64,000 nucleotides of DNA from Delphinus delphis (Eukaryota; Chordata; Mammalia; Artiodactyla; Delphinidae), in NCBI RefSeq assembly GCF_949987515.2, contig NC_082692.2:93195488-93259487 (forward strand). Direction: 5' to 3'. How positions within the stretch are numbered: the first letter of the stretch is position 1; the number at the start of each line of letters is the position of its first letter. A program made the position numbers and the translations under genes. The notes beneath the pieces are model-generated. The model did not search any database and had not been told where the DNA came from. It worked only from the letters and a program-made list of their open reading frames with translations. Positions 22,504 through 34,236 of this stretch are shown here, one piece after another.

Positions 22504-22559
22504 AAAATTGGCCAACCTTGCCCTGTCTTACCTTGATTTGCTTTCTGGCTTGTTACTCA

Positions 22560-22795
22560 TTCCGCTTAGTGGTTAATCGCTCAGACTCTGGAGTTTGACT
22601 GCTTAGGTTAGGGTTAGTTGAGTCCTAGTACGGTGAATCCATGTAACTGGTCAAGGCACTTAATACTTCCATATTGTAGTTTGCACATCTGTAAAATATT
22701 TTGTGATGAGTATAAAATGAGATAATTGTTGTAAAGTACATAGGCTCAGTGCCCGACATATAAAAAACTCTCAATAGATGTTGTTTTTTATCATT
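22560..22795 (+). repeat. MIR SINE
   Basis: Near-complete sense MIR: 'tagtggttaatcgctcagactctggagt', 'gtaactggtcaaggcactta', 'catctgtaaaat', 'gtacataggctcagtgcccgaca' and 'ctctcaatagatgttg'. Confidence 0.75.
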
Positions 22796-22799
22796 CTTC

Positions 22800-23000
22800 A
22801 AGAGTTTTCATGACCACTATATGCCAGACAGTGAGCTGATACCAAGAATAAAGTACAATCTCTGTATTTGTACAATTTCCTATCTAGTGAAAGAGGGAAA
22901 AAACTGAAATGATTATCCAATATTATGATAAACCCTGTAGTAGAGACAAATGGGACAAACTGTGCTGTCACCTCTGAGGATGGAGCTGTATCTGATATTT
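22800..23000. repeat. L2-like remnant
   Basis: 'ccactatatgccagacagtgagctgatacc' and 'gtacaatctctgtatttgtacaatttcctatctagtg' recall an antisense L2-associated sequence. Weak evidence. Confidence 0.4.
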
Positions 23001-23009
23001 GATGGTATA

Positions 23010-25080
23010 TCAAAGGGGCAAAACAGATGTGAGAAATGTGTTTTAGGCAAAGAGAGTTAGAGCTCTCAAATGGTCGGGAGGGTGGATGTGGCTGGCTCAG
23101 TGGTGTATGGGCAGTGGGACTGACCAGGTATGGGGGGGACCTTCAAAATTCCCACCCTGTGGAGATGATTGTGAAGGGCCTTGCATGCCCAGCTGAGTGT
23201 TGTCACTGGTGGTTCTGCTGCTTCTATCGTAGGGATAATAGTTTCAACGTTTGTTCCTGAATGTATCTTGGGATATGTTTGTTATTGTATAGAAGGCCTT
23301 GCCTTGAACTTGGAGTTTGGAATCAGCATTACATTTATTTCAGAAGGTTTTTTTTTTTTAAGGTTAAAAACTGAGATGTACATGAAATGTGGCTCTATCC
23401 TACCATTGCTTTAGCTCTAAGTTGTCTGATCCAGTGCCATCATCTGACACCATTTTTTCACGGATCTCAAAAAGCATTTTCTGTTCTAACAATCAGAGCA
23501 ATCTAAAAGCACCTTCTATGTGCAAGGAATTGAGAGAGTTGACATTAAATCACACTGACCTTTCTAAGTTCTCTCTCTCTTTTCTCTACTTAGTGCTTTT
23601 TCTTCCATTTAACTTTTCCTTCTATTTTAAGTACTTTCTCCAGATTCTCTTTCTTCCCCTGCCACCACTCCCACCCCCAAACTCATCCCTTTTCCAGCTT
23701 CTATTAGGACTCTGGTTTCAAGCCATGTTCCCCAAACATTTGGGGATTCTGTGGGGTTAGCTCAGAGCCTGTGTTTGTGGAACTCCAAAATTCATGCACC
23801 GACTTTCACCCTGCCTCTCTGACTTGCTTTATACATTCAACGTCTAAGTAAGATTTTGTATGGAGAAAAGGTTCTGGGGTTACAGAAAGTTTAATATCAT
23901 GGCCTTAGGGACCTGAGTCATATGTCATTTCTCATTTTCTTTAACCACTTCATAAATAGTAAAATAGATTTGACTAGGGCCCTTTTCAAATACATTTGTG
24001 TCTGTGTTTTTTTTTTATTTTTCACGGTTGCTCTCTTGAATTGTTTCCTTCCTTTATGATCTCGCTTACAAATGGTGCTATTTGATGTGCTTTCTATGAA
24101 AATGTGTTGGATTGCTGTTTTATAATCTTTGTCTGAATTACACGAGTCAAATGGCATTGTTGAATCTCACTTTTTAAAAGTTGTCACTGACTGGTGTTTT
24201 GAAGCTCTATGTACCGATTACATAGCAGGTTCAAATGGCATGATAATACGTATATTGAATGCTTTCCAGACGTCGTATAAAAGACACATTCCATAAGGCA
24301 GACACATTCACATTGTCTCCTCTTCGGGGTTATAAGGCAGGCCATCCTGTCCCACAGTCCACATCCGAGGCTGTAAGGAGTATCAGAAAGAAGAGGAAGA
24401 AGCAGTCATTCCATATTTGTTAGATTGTGAAACTCTGTAGTGAAATGATAACTGCGGGCCATTCTCTCACCAGCTCCCTGTTTTTTGATAGTTTGACAGG
24501 GGAGAAGGGATCAGAGTGGAAGGAGTAGATGGGATTCATTCATGAGTGAGAAAAACGACTCCTGTCCTCCTTTCTTACTTAAGCCAAATAATTAAGTTTA
24601 ATATTAACGGAGTGAGCAAGGGGGAGTAGAGGGAAATGTGTTACAGAACCTTCTTTAAATTTTTTTAAGCAAATGGAGGAAATGCAAAACAGGATGAATG
24701 TCTCCTTGGCACTCTGTTGTTTACTTCAAGCTTAGAGGTTGTTTGGGTTCCTTTACTTGCGGAATCAAGCTCTACATATGCATTACTTTTAGATCTTTCC
24801 CTGTAACTCCGATCCTCAGACATTTTGTTCCTTTGCTGAGCCATATTGCATTTGTCTGCACCGTTCTTTCCTTTACCACAAAGCCATCAAATTCTTTACA
24901 GGTCCTGTTCTTCCTTTGTGCTTAAATATCCCTCTCAGAATAGTTTTGATCCAAATATATTCTGCTATTGTCTCTAAGAGGTTTGCGTGTTGTTTCTTTT
25001 GAGCACATATGTGTATTTGTGTGTGTGTGGAAGAATTCTGAAGCTGATAAACCCAGCTCTGTGTATATGACTGTGGTGAC
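23010..25080. other. Stretch without recognised genes
   Basis: A 123-codon plus frame at 23389-23760 is rich in Ser, Phe, Leu and Pro from a pyrimidine-rich strand (TTCT/CTCC). It has no recognisable domain, so I do not call a gene. Near 23160-23200 'gtgaagggccttgcatg' hints at an old repeat. Confidence 0.45.
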
Positions 25081-25084
25081 TTAA

Positions 25085-25440
25085 GTATTTCTTACAGCAA
25101 AATATAATTTCAGAGAGTTATTTATATTCAAAAACCCAAAGTGATTACTTTTGGGAATTGAGCCTGAGGAACTGACTCAAAATGTGGACAAAACCAGTCT
25201 ATAAAAAGGTGCATCAAAAAAAAAAAAGGTGCATAAAAAAGTTTGTTGCAGATAAATTTCTGAAGGCAAGAAATGGGAAGCAACCTAACAGTAGGGTGAT
25301 GGTGCTTTCAGTTAGGGTGTAAGCCACTCAGTGAAATATCATAAATCTATTTAGATGAGGAGTGAGAAGATTGCACAGCACCAGGAGTATACCAACATGC
25401 AACAGTACCTGTAAACTGTGATTACAGTTGAGTACTGTTA
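25085..25440 (+). repeat. Possible old L1 3'-part (sense)
   Basis: 'tgggaagcaacctaacagtaggg', 'cactcagtgaaatatcataaatc' and 'agaagattgcacagcaccaggag' follow the order of old L1ME-type ORF2/3'UTR. A direct repeat, 'aaaaggtgcat(c/a)aaaaa', sits at about 25203-25241. Confidence 0.45.
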
Positions 25441-25544
25441 TACTAGAGGAGAGCCACCGGCGGGGAATATGCTAAGGTATTAATAGCTTTGTGGCAGAGA
25501 AGTACAGTCATATTAAAACTCCGTCCCTCTCCCCCAGTTGCCTG

Positions 25545-25715
25545 AAGGCCCCTTATGTGCCAGGAATTACGTGAAGTGTTTCCCTGTACTAACTCTCACC
25601 CTGCTTTAACATAGCTGTAATGATCCCCATTTGCAAATGAGGAAATCTGAGGCTGAGATAGGTTAGGTGACTTTCCCAAAGTCGTAATTTCTATAAATGC
25701 CAGAATTGGTCTTCA
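25545..25715 (-). repeat. MIR SINE (antisense)
   Basis: 'cccttatgtgccaggaattacg', 'ctaactctcaccctgctttaac', 'aatgatccccatttgcaaatgaggaaat' and 'ggttaggtgactttcccaaag' are in antisense MIR order. Confidence 0.75.
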
Positions 25716-25754
25716 AATAGAAGGTGGAATGCATTTTAGTAAGAGAGTGGCAGG

Positions 25755-25870
25755 AGCAGAGCTACGGTGCTGGTAACGTAATCTGGATTCAGATGTCATT
25801 CCTACCAACCAGTACGTGGTGTGACCTTGATCCCTCTTGCTTCATTTGTAAAATGATGAAGATTGAAATT
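25755..25870 (+). repeat. MIR-like SINE remnant
   Basis: 'taatctggattcagatgtcattcc', 'gtgtgaccttgatccc' and 'catttgtaaaatgatgaag' match the sense MIR core. It lies 40 bp from the antisense copy. Confidence 0.6.
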
Positions 25871-25874
25871 GAGC

Positions 25875-27084
25875 CTCCGCAAGGGGTCTTCCCATGTTGA
25901 AAGTCTCTGAACCTAGATTTCTAGTTCCCTGGTATACTTCTCTTATTCAAAGATTAAGGTCATTCCCTGAGATTTGAATTAATAGTGTTTACTACACTCC
26001 CTCATTTCAGATACTACACTCGTCAACTGGAAATTGCATATCTCATAGAGGGGGCAGTATTATGATCAAGAGGTTGTGTGGCTAGTATGCAAATTGGAGA
26101 GGAAAGGACTTAGTGAAGTTCAGACCCCCTTGCATTTGTTTGTCTAACTCAAGGAAAGGAATGTGTGAGAGGTGAGATGATTGATGTAGAGCTTCAGAGC
26201 TCTGGCTGCTGCTTGAGTATGGCTCATCAATTCCAGAAAAGATTTCCCATTTAGCTGGGTATATAGCCTCATGGCAGACAGCTGCTGGCACAGCTGGGGC
26301 ACCAACCCTCACTCATCATGTGGGAAGCAATAGGAATTGTTCTTGGCTGATAATATTCATGTCCATCTGTTTAGATAACTCAGAACCCTCCTGGACCCCA
26401 GTCAACTCCATCCTCCGGTACCTCCCTCTAACCTCTTCCCCCCGCACCACCACCTCCCATCTATTCCCAACCATGCTTGTTTCCTTATTTTTTTCAGAGG
26501 TCCTTTCTGTTTGGATAGTACCATGCTACTCTCTATATGGTCTTAGGAAATTGCCAGGTGTACATCACAGTTGAAATCATATAATCCTAAAGTCAGGCAA
26601 GAGCTGAAGACAACACATTGCCCACTGTGCTCATTTCATAGCCTAGAAGGCTACAATTTGGAGAGGTCACCTCACTCTCTAGTGTTCATATAACTAGTCT
26701 GTAACAGAGAAAATAGTTGGTGTTTCAGGCTGAACATTCTTCTCCTCATATACTTCTGGGATTTTCTCCCAGTGACTCTGGTGCTTCTCCCAATATACTT
26801 TTAGAATTTTCTACCAGTGGTCTTAGAACTAGCATTCATGTTAAAATATTGACCATTATCATCTTGGGCATTTTCTAAAGTGTTCTTGTGAATGGACAAC
26901 GCTGAAGGCAGCCTTGAACAGAACTGATTAGGGCAATATCTCTTTTGGAACTTTCTATGGGTATGACTATCCCTTGCAAGAGAGAAATGGTCTAAAGAGA
27001 ATGTTAGGGGTCACTAGGTTCTCTAAACACCTAGAAAAAATTCAGTTCACTCCCTGAGCCAAAGGAACCACTCCCTGAGCTTGC
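25875..27084. other. Stretch without recognised genes
   Basis: 26590-26720 has a faint antisense MIR pattern ('gcccactgtgctcatttcatag', 'tggagaggtcacctcac'). Otherwise unique. Confidence 0.45.
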
Positions 27085-27096
27085 AGTCTTAAATTC

Positions 27097-27433
27097 ATTT
27101 TTTTTATATAAATGTATTTATTTTTACTTTTGGCTGTGTTGGGTCTTCATTGCTGCGTGCGGGCTTTCTCTAGTTGAGGCAAGCGGGGGCTATTCTGCGT
27201 TGCAGTGCACGGGCTTCTCATTGTCGTGGCTTCACTTGGTGCACAGCACGGGCTCTAGAGTGCAGGCTCAGTAGCTGTGGCACACGGGCTCTAGAGCGCA
27301 GGCTCAGTAGCTGTGGCACACGGGCTTAGCTGCTCCGCGGCATGCGGGATCTTCCCCGGGCCAGGGCTCGAACCCGTGTCCCTGTATTGGCAGGAGGATT
27401 CTTAACCACTGGGCAACCAGGGAAACCCATTGG
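27097..27433 (-). mobile_element. CHR-type SINE, long form with an internal 36-bp repeat
   Basis: T/A-rich tail at the left, tRNA-like head at the right. Perfect 12-bp target-site duplication AGTCTTAAATTC at 27085-27096 and 27434-27445. Inside, the block starting 'gggctctagag(t/c)gcagg' at 27250 repeats at 27286 with a 36-bp period, and a third start is seen at 27322. Confidence 0.95.
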
Positions 27434-27584
27434 AGTCTTAAATTCTTGGTAGAATTTAAGCCCATGTGGTCCTGCATGTTGAATATTGCCTTTCTATTGA
27501 GCAACTTGGTCAAGGCCTGTACTTCTACCTGAGGGCATGTAGGAAAATCAGAGTATGCTGGTATTTTTCTGTGCCTCTTTCTTC

Positions 27585-27700
27585 CAGTCCACTGTGAGCC
27601 TCTCAAAAGCAAAATACGTGTGTTGTTCATCCTTTGCTTTTTTACACCTGACCACTGGCTCCCAATAGGCATTCAGAAAAGTCCTGTGGAATGGATGGTT
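27585..27700 (+). repeat. L2-like remnant
   Basis: 'cactgtgagcctctcaaaagcaaaatacgtgt' followed by 'aataggcattcagaaaag' resembles the end of L2. Confidence 0.45.
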
Positions 27701-28130
27701 GAATACAGGAACACCGCAAATTATAAACAGTGAGATAGTTTTCCCGAAGCGTAGTAACTGGAAGAATCCCAGGCCTTAGAGCAAAATCAGAGTCCATTTA
27801 GTGCAGGCACAAAGTTAGACCAGAATCTGCAGTCAGTGCACATCAGAAGTTAACTGACACTTGCCATCTCTAGGTCTGTGTGTTGCTTAAGGCCCTGACT
27901 TTTCTCTGGTGGAAGCTGCCCCGTAGTTTTCTCTTCCACGTTTTGGCCCATTACCTGGCATCTTGTCACTATCCCCATTGGCCTGTCGATTGTTGAGATC
28001 CGTGTGTCTCAAGGTTGCACTAAGGATCCGTCTTCAAGCTGGATTTCCCAGAATTTTAGGACTCTCTGATGCTGCTAGGCATGGAGTTTTTGCTGGAGTA
28101 ATCTTAAGTCAAGGCTAATTAGTATGGGTG
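27701..28130. other. Stretch without recognised genes
   Basis: No repeat or exon recognised. Confidence 0.5.
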
Positions 28131-28139
28131 GTGGTTTGG

Positions 28140-28275
28140 GGGATGGTCCTTGGTCAACAAACCTAAGTTCCAGACCTGGTTTCACCATGAATTATTTTTG
28201 TGATTTGGCCAAGTCAGATACTGTCTCTAAGCCTCCATTCCACATCCAAAAATTAGGGAATGGGGCGAATCAGGC
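28140..28275 (+). repeat. MIR-like remnant
   Basis: 'aagttccagacctggtttcacc', 'tgtgatttggccaagtcag' and 'ctctaagcctccattcc' follow the sense MIR core. Confidence 0.6.
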
Positions 28276-29050
28276 AAAGCTGTTCTTCATCCCTAAAAGT
28301 CTGAGATCTGTGACTCACAAAACCTTGCCCCGTTTGCTCTAAGTAGTATGAGGGTTTAAAAAATAACTTAAGTCCTCCTTATTTAACTGGATAAAACCCA
28401 AGTTCAGATGGTTGGCGTCCCCAGAATGATATACTCTTCACATACGAGAACCTGATTTGCTAAGCTACCCCACTGTTTTCATCGTATATGTGCCCAGTGG
28501 ATTTATTAAAGAGGGAAAGGTTTGTATGAAAATACTCTCAAAATAAGGCCACTTGCTGCAACTCTCCTGGACATGCTAATTATTGACTTCAACCTTGCGT
28601 GGTTTGCAATGGACAGCTGTGTATGAATATTAATTTTTCTTTGAGGGCTTTTAAAAAAGATTTTTTCAGTAGTTTTGTTTTCACAACACAATCAAGAGAG
28701 TTAGTGCTTCCAAAAAAAACAGCAATTAAATGTGTGCCGTGTCTCAGCCTGTAAAGTGGTGTGCAATTTTTGGAAACAGGACATTGCTTTAAATGGAAGG
28801 AGTTTCCTTTGTCATATTATTGATTGAAGCAGTTATAACCTCAGCTCTTCCCTCTTTTCCAACAGTTTCACTTCAGAATCTTTTTTTCACTTTCTTTTGA
28901 TGTTACCTTTCCATGTGGTCCAGACGTTCTTTCTTGCCCATTCCTCAGACTTATATTAGTTACAGATCCTAATTTTTCCAGCCTTTATTCTGCTATATGC
29001 TCTTTCCTCTCTTTTACATGTTGGATTCTTTGTAGATCTTGCTGCTGTAA
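28276..29050. other. Stretch without recognised genes
   Basis: Unique, T-rich in its right half. No exon evidence. Confidence 0.5.
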
Positions 29051-29059
29051 TTTTCCATA

Positions 29060-29640
29060 CCATCTGGTTAGGATGTGTGGCCAAAAAATTACCTGAGCTC
29101 CAAAGATTCATGATGCCCTTTTAGCTGGTAAGTGGTTTCCTGGGCAGGACTGTATTTCTCAGCACCCTGTGCAGTAGGCAGGACTGTAAGACTAGGTCTG
29201 GCCAATGGAATGTGAGTAGAAGTGATGTGTCACTTCCTGAAGAGATTAAGAAGCAGGCTTGGGACTTCCCTGGTGGTCCAATGATTAAGACTCTGTGCTC
29301 CTAATGTGGGGGGCACGGGTTCGATCCCTGGTCTGGGAACTAAGATCTTGCATGCTGCATGGCATGACCAAAAAAAAAAAAAAAGGCAGGCTTGTCTTCT
29401 CTCCATGGTCTTTCTTTGTTTGCCATCTCAATGAGGAAGGCTTGAAGGAATAGAGGAAGGTGGGGCATAAATAGAAAAGAGGTGGTTCTGATACATACAG
29501 GACCATGTTGTAGGTCAGATACACCAACATTGGGCTATCTGTGAGAAGGAAATAAATTTCTACCAATATTATGTTCCGTCACTGAGGTTTCAGGGTTCAT
29601 CTGCTATGGCAGCTCACATTACGTTGATTGACACAAAATG
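29060..29640 (+). repeat. Probable old LTR-like repeat, split by a SINE
   Basis: 'ggtctggccaatggaatgtgagtagaagtgatg' and, after the SINE, 'gagaaggaaataaatttctacc' and 'ggtttcagggttcatctgctatggcagc' follow the layout of old mammalian LTRs. A similar 'ctagccaatggg...' layout recurs at 57880. The family is not certain. Confidence 0.45.
29262..29385 (+). mobile_element. Short tRNA-derived SINE (head only plus poly(A))
   Basis: About 124 bp: 'ggacttccctggtggtcc', B-box 'gggttcgatccc', then 'catgctgcatggcatgacc' and a 15-nt A-run. It lacks the CHR-specific body of the other copies, so it belongs to an older or different subfamily. Target-site duplication GCAGGCTTG at 29253-29261 and 29386-29394. 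Confidence 0.93.
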
Positions 29641-29649
29641 TTACCCGAT

Positions 29650-30060
29650 CTGCATCTTTAATCCCAGGTTTTTGTTTTCCGTTTTCTGCGTGATGATTTA
29701 TCTAAAGATGGAGAAAACCTGATGCTTACCAGTGAGGGATACCCAAGTGAGCCTCAGATCACCGGGCCTTTGGGACTGTATTGGAAAATTGGCGGGCAGA
29801 GAGGAGCACAGTGTAAGGAATTAAATAAACAAGACTGCCAGAGTTTACTGGGATGATTTGTTGAAGTTTTATTGCAGAAAGAACTAGAGGATTTAACACT
29901 GATGTAATTTCTGGGTGTCAAGGTTGGATCTTGCTGTTCTCAGATGTGCCCCAGTTTTGCTTAGGTGGAAAAGTCTGCTGGATTATTTTAAATTTGTGAG
30001 GAATGGATGCCAGAGATTTTACTTGTTATAGGGGAACTGTGTGTCATGTGGGTACAAAAG
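29650..30060. other. Stretch without recognised genes
   Basis: Nothing recognised. Confidence 0.5.
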
Positions 30061-30084
30061 AGTGAAACATAGAGTTAGGTAAGA

Positions 30085-30630
30085 GGGAAAAGACCTAGAT
30101 TCCAGGTCTAGCTCTACCCCTCTGCCTGTATTAAATTGGTCTGGTTTCTTTCCTTTTTTTTTTTTTTTTTTTTGCTGTACGCGGGCCTCTCACTGTTGCG
30201 GCCTCTCCCGTTGCAGAGCACAGGCTCTTGACGCGCAGGCTTAGCGGCCATGGCTCACGGGCCCAGCCGCTCGGCGGCATGTGAGATCTTCCCGGACCGG
30301 GGCACGAACCCGTGTCCCCTGCATCGGCAGGCGGACTCTCAACCACTGCGCCACGAGGGAAGCCCTGGTCTGGTTTCTTAATTGATCTGTGCCTCAATTT
30401 CCTTATCTGTACAATTGGTAAAATAGTACGTCCTTAGAGTGTTGTAACACAGACCAAGTGATAAATTACTTCCATGCTTATTAACACAGAGCCTGGAATA
30501 CTGTGTCAAATTCGAGCTGTGTATCAATCTCTTTGTTGGTACATGATTATAAATGTGCTCACTGCTGGGTCCGCAACATCTAGAGCAGTGCCTGGCACAC
30601 AGGGCTTCAATAAATAATGGTTATCTGAAA
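30085..30630 (+). repeat. MIR SINE, split by a CHR SINE
   Basis: 'tagattccaggtctagctctacc' before the SINE continues after it as 'cttaattgatctgtgcctcaatttccttatctgtac' and 'acacagagcctggaatac', the sense MIR order. A further L2/MIR-like tail, 'agagcagtgcctggcacacagggcttcaataaat', lies at 30581-30615. Confidence 0.75.
30151..30365 (-). mobile_element. CHR-type SINE, short form
   Basis: T-run at about 30154-30173, tRNA-like head at the right. Perfect 14-bp target-site duplication TGGTCTGGTTTCTT at 30137-30150 and 30366-30379. It is inserted into the MIR. Confidence 0.96.
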
Positions 30631-30639
30631 GAACAAATA

Positions 30640-31615
30640 CACGGTTTCTATTCTGTTTTTCTTTTCAGGTATTAGTCTGTTGTAAGCATTTTCTTATAAG
30701 TTATTTGCAAAAACATGATTTGAGAATGGTTTCTGTGATCCATATTTAATAAACTCATTTGGAGCTCGTATATCCAACTGTGTGTATCAGTGATGGCAGT
30801 AGGTAATCACTTCTCCTAAAGATGCTTACGTTGAGCAATATATTTTTGCGGTTTCCCTTAGGGCAGTATGTCTAGAGCCTGCAGCATATTCTTTTGAACA
30901 CCGACAAGGGTGGCAAATTGTCTTCCTTTGCAGGTGAATTAGATTATTGGACATAGTCACAAGTCACTCCTGACCAAGCTGTTGAATAAGAAGGATGATA
31001 TGACTTGATGAAAAAGTAAAGCGCCTAATGTTGCATACGTTTAAAAATGACTCTGATTTCAGAAAAAGAAACCCCAAAATTGCACTGAGCGGAATAATTC
31101 ATATTGGAACAAATGGGCGGCCACACAAGGTGGCTGCTTTGAAAAAAAGACTCCTTTGAATGTATATCTTCCACAAGTTAAAATCATACATCAGGTCTGT
31201 GGAAAAACATTCAATTTTAAAAAGATATTTCTTGGTTCAACCTTCACACAGTTTGCTTCTGAAAATAAGATCTATTGGTTTGGCTTTTGGGCTAAAAATG
31301 CCTGAAGGGGGAACTCTGTTGAGAGTTGAATAGATAAAGTTTTCATCAGTAATTTCTGGTTTCCAGAAGGTTAAATGACTGAGAACATTTGAATACTGCC
31401 AAGTGAAAGACTGTCAGGAATAGATATTTGGATTCCTACCATTTGATGTTTGATCCTACAGTGATAGAGAGATGGGGTAAGACCTTTACTTTCTGGAAAA
31501 TGAAAACTTAAGAAGTGAGTGGCAATACCATTACCAGTGGATAATGCCTTATAATGGAGTTTAAGTGCTTGGAGATTGCTGGGTGGGTTTTCCCGTTGCC
31601 TGATACTCACTGCCA
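30640..31615. other. Stretch without recognised genes
   Basis: Unique sequence. No exon, RNA or repeat recognised. Confidence 0.5.
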
Positions 31616-31619
31616 CCTT

Positions 31620-31795
31620 TAGAAATTACTTTAATTCCTATAACACTTTGCGGTTTACAGAGACATTTCATGTTCTGTATACTGCTTGATCCTCCCCATA
31701 GGCTAAGTAGGTATGATCATCTCTAATTTCAAATTTTATCCGAGGTGGAAAGAGCCTATGACTCGCTGAAGGTCACGCAATTAAATACTGATTAA
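31620..31795 (-). repeat. MIR-like remnant (antisense)
   Basis: 'cactttgcggtttacagag', 'cttgatcctccccataggctaagtagg' and 'gctgaaggtcacgcaa' follow the antisense MIR/MIR3 order. Confidence 0.6.
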
Positions 31796-31799
31796 TCTA

Positions 31800-33220
31800 G
31801 GGCACTAAATACTGACCGACCAAGGATACTAAAAGAAGCTAGCAGAGTACTTCTCTTTAATGTGCTTTGAAACATCCAAATATTTTGACTTATTGGTTTT
31901 ATAAAACTGGCTTCAAGAGGTACAAAATAGCATAAAAATCTCACCTGAACCATGCGTAGAGGAATATGTAGGTAGAAACAATGGATGTGTTTGTTTGCTT
32001 GAGTGCTAACTTCATCAGAACACAAGTACTTAGATGTGGTAAACCAGAAAGGGGACCCACCTCACCTTTCCCATTTTATAATTGGGCGTTCACAGTCTTT
32101 AGAACGGATTCTTAAGTCCGTTTCCTCTCTAGGTTAGATGTATTTTATTGTATCGTCAGACGAGAGTAATTTATTTTTTGACTAAAATTTTCGATGAGCC
32201 TGTTTAGAGAATGGGGTATTTTTAAATGACGTTTATTCGCTACACAGTTTTTCCCAAATGCAAAGAAGATTCCCCTGGACACATATCTTATGTTTCCGTT
32301 GGTAAGACTGTTGATCAACACCGGTGATGATGAGCCGGGAAGTCTTTTCAGCCTCACCCCAACCCTTTTCATTAACCCCCTACTCTTTCTTTTAGAAACG
32401 TAGACACAGCCCAGTCATTATGTGGGCATATAATACCTTTTAAAATGTGGGAAATGGAATAGTATATAAGCTTTCTTATAGGAGGGTAAAAACCATTTTG
32501 TTCTGGGAGCCAGTAGCTTTTTTCTTCGAGAAATAATTTCAACTACAGTGGAAGTTTTGCCTCTCTGTTTCATAAAACTGGTGACAACTACAGTCATTTC
32601 ACAAAGCCACATAGCTCTAAAAATATTATGAGAAATTTTTCTTTGCCTTGAATACTTGGTTTGCAAGCATCATCTTTCCACAGGGGGCTTCAGTGATATC
32701 TCTAATAGTTTATTTCTTGGAAAATAAATCTGAAACAAATATAAAAAGATGCTGAGATTAGGTAGATCTTGTAGTACATACATGATTGTTATATTTAAAT
32801 ATTTCATTACGGATTTTTTGAAATGCTGCCTTTTTTTCCTACAAAATGTTTTCATTATAAAAAGAAATATTAACCCAAATATCCAGAAATTAAAGAGGAT
32901 AAAACTCCTAATCTCAACAGCTTTACAACCACAATGATTTCATGTCATGACAATTCTGATAGTCTAGTAGTCTGATAGGTATGTGTGTATTGACATCATT
33001 TAATCAAAATACATTAAATGTGTCCCATTTTTAAATTTAACATATCATAAGTGTTTCCTCATTATTCTGCATCTTTTTCACAAATATCAACTTAGGTAAC
33101 TGTTGAATAGATGTTTCAGTTCCCTGTACCATTCCCTGACTGTTACTCATGTGAATTCCTGCTGCTTTACCATTACAAGTAATGCTACCACAGGGAAATG
33201 TGAAGACAGCTTTCCCTGTG
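31800..33220. other. Stretch without recognised genes
   Basis: About 1.4 kb in which I recognise no repeat. Minus frames of 60-82 codons (for example 32418-32666) are scattered with no domain and no conserved-exon look. Confidence 0.5.
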
Positions 33221-33232
33221 TCCATGATTATT

Positions 33233-33586
33233 ATTATTTTTTTAAATTAATTAACTAATTTATTTTTGGCTGCGTTGGGTCTTCATTACTGCGCGCTGGC
33301 TTTCTCTAGTTGTGGCAAGCAGGGGCTACTCTCCGTTGCGGTGCACGGGCTTCTCATTGCGGTGGCTTCTCTTGTTGCGGAGCACAGGCTCTAGGCGTGC
33401 GGGGCTCAGTAGTTGTGGCACGAGGGCTCAGTAGTTGTGGCTCGTGGGCTCTAGAGTGCAGGCTCAGTACTTGTGGCGCACAGACTTAGTTGCTCCGCGG
33501 CATGTGGGATCTTCCTGGACCAGGGCTCGAACCCGTGTCCCCTGCATTGGCAGGCAGATTCTTATCCACTGTGCCACCAGGGAAGC
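33233..33586 (-). mobile_element. CHR-type SINE, long form
   Basis: A/T-rich tail at 33233-33268, long body ('ttggctgcgttgggtcttc') and tRNA-like head at the right. Target-site duplication TCCATGATTATT at 33221-33232 and 33587-33598. Confidence 0.96.
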
Positions 33587-33917
33587 TCCATGATTATTTT
33601 CTTATCCCTTTGATTTCTTGCTTCAAATGGCTTATGACATCCTCATATGTATTTCTCTTTCTGGAGAATTCGTCTAAGCAACTTCCTCCAGGTGGGGGCC
33701 AAGTGCACTTCCGTTCAGAAGGTTCTTCACCTGAATCGTCGCCAGGCCAGCTGCTGTCCATTACTGTGGAGTTTGGCTCAGGTAGCACTTACTCAGAGTC
33801 CTTTCCTGACTGCTGCTTCTGGGTTGAATTGTGATCCTGTCGCCCCCCACCCCCACCCCAGTGGAATGTAGAAGTCCTAACCTCTGGTACCTTTGAATGT
33901 AACTTTATTTGGAAATA

Positions 33918-34236
33918 CAGGCAGACCTCAGCAATATGGCAGGTTTGGTTCCAGACCACCAAAATAAAGCAAGCTTCACGTAAAGCAAGTCCCACGATTT
34001 ATTTTTGGTTTTCCAGTGTATATAAAATTATGTTCACGGTATACTGTAGTCTGTTAAGTGTGCAATAGTGTTATGACTAAAAAACAATGTACATTCTTGA
34101 GTTAAAATATACTTTATGGCGGAGAAGTGCTAGCCATCATCTAACAATGCAGGCTTGCCACAAACCTTCCATTTGTAAAAAATGTAGTATCTGCGAAACA
34201 TGATAAAGAGAAGCACAGTAAAACAAGGCATGCCTC
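33918..34236 (-). mobile_element. Tigger-type (TcMar) non-autonomous DNA transposon
   Basis: Starts 'caggcagacctcagc' and ends 'aaggcatgcctc', imperfect terminal inverted repeats. It is flanked on both sides by TA (33916-33917 and 34237-34238), the Tc1/mariner target. Internal wording 'ggttccagaccacc', 'actgtagtctgttaagtgtgcaatag' is Tigger1-like. At about 320 bp it lacks the transposase. Strand is arbitrary for such elements. Confidence 0.88.

Noticed and set aside
22606..22618. Telomere-like 'ttagggttag'
   Set aside because: Only about two units, within a MIR. No array.
23389..23760. 123-codon plus-strand frame rich in Ser, Phe and Leu
   Set aside because: The composition comes from a TTCT/CTCC-rich strand. 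No signal-peptide architecture or homology that I can name.
33490..33834. 114-codon plus-strand frame
   Set aside because: Starts on the reverse strand of the CHR SINE and runs into unique DNA. The same SINE phrase (GMWDLPGPGLEPVSPA-like) recurs at 21808, 36649 and 58648.
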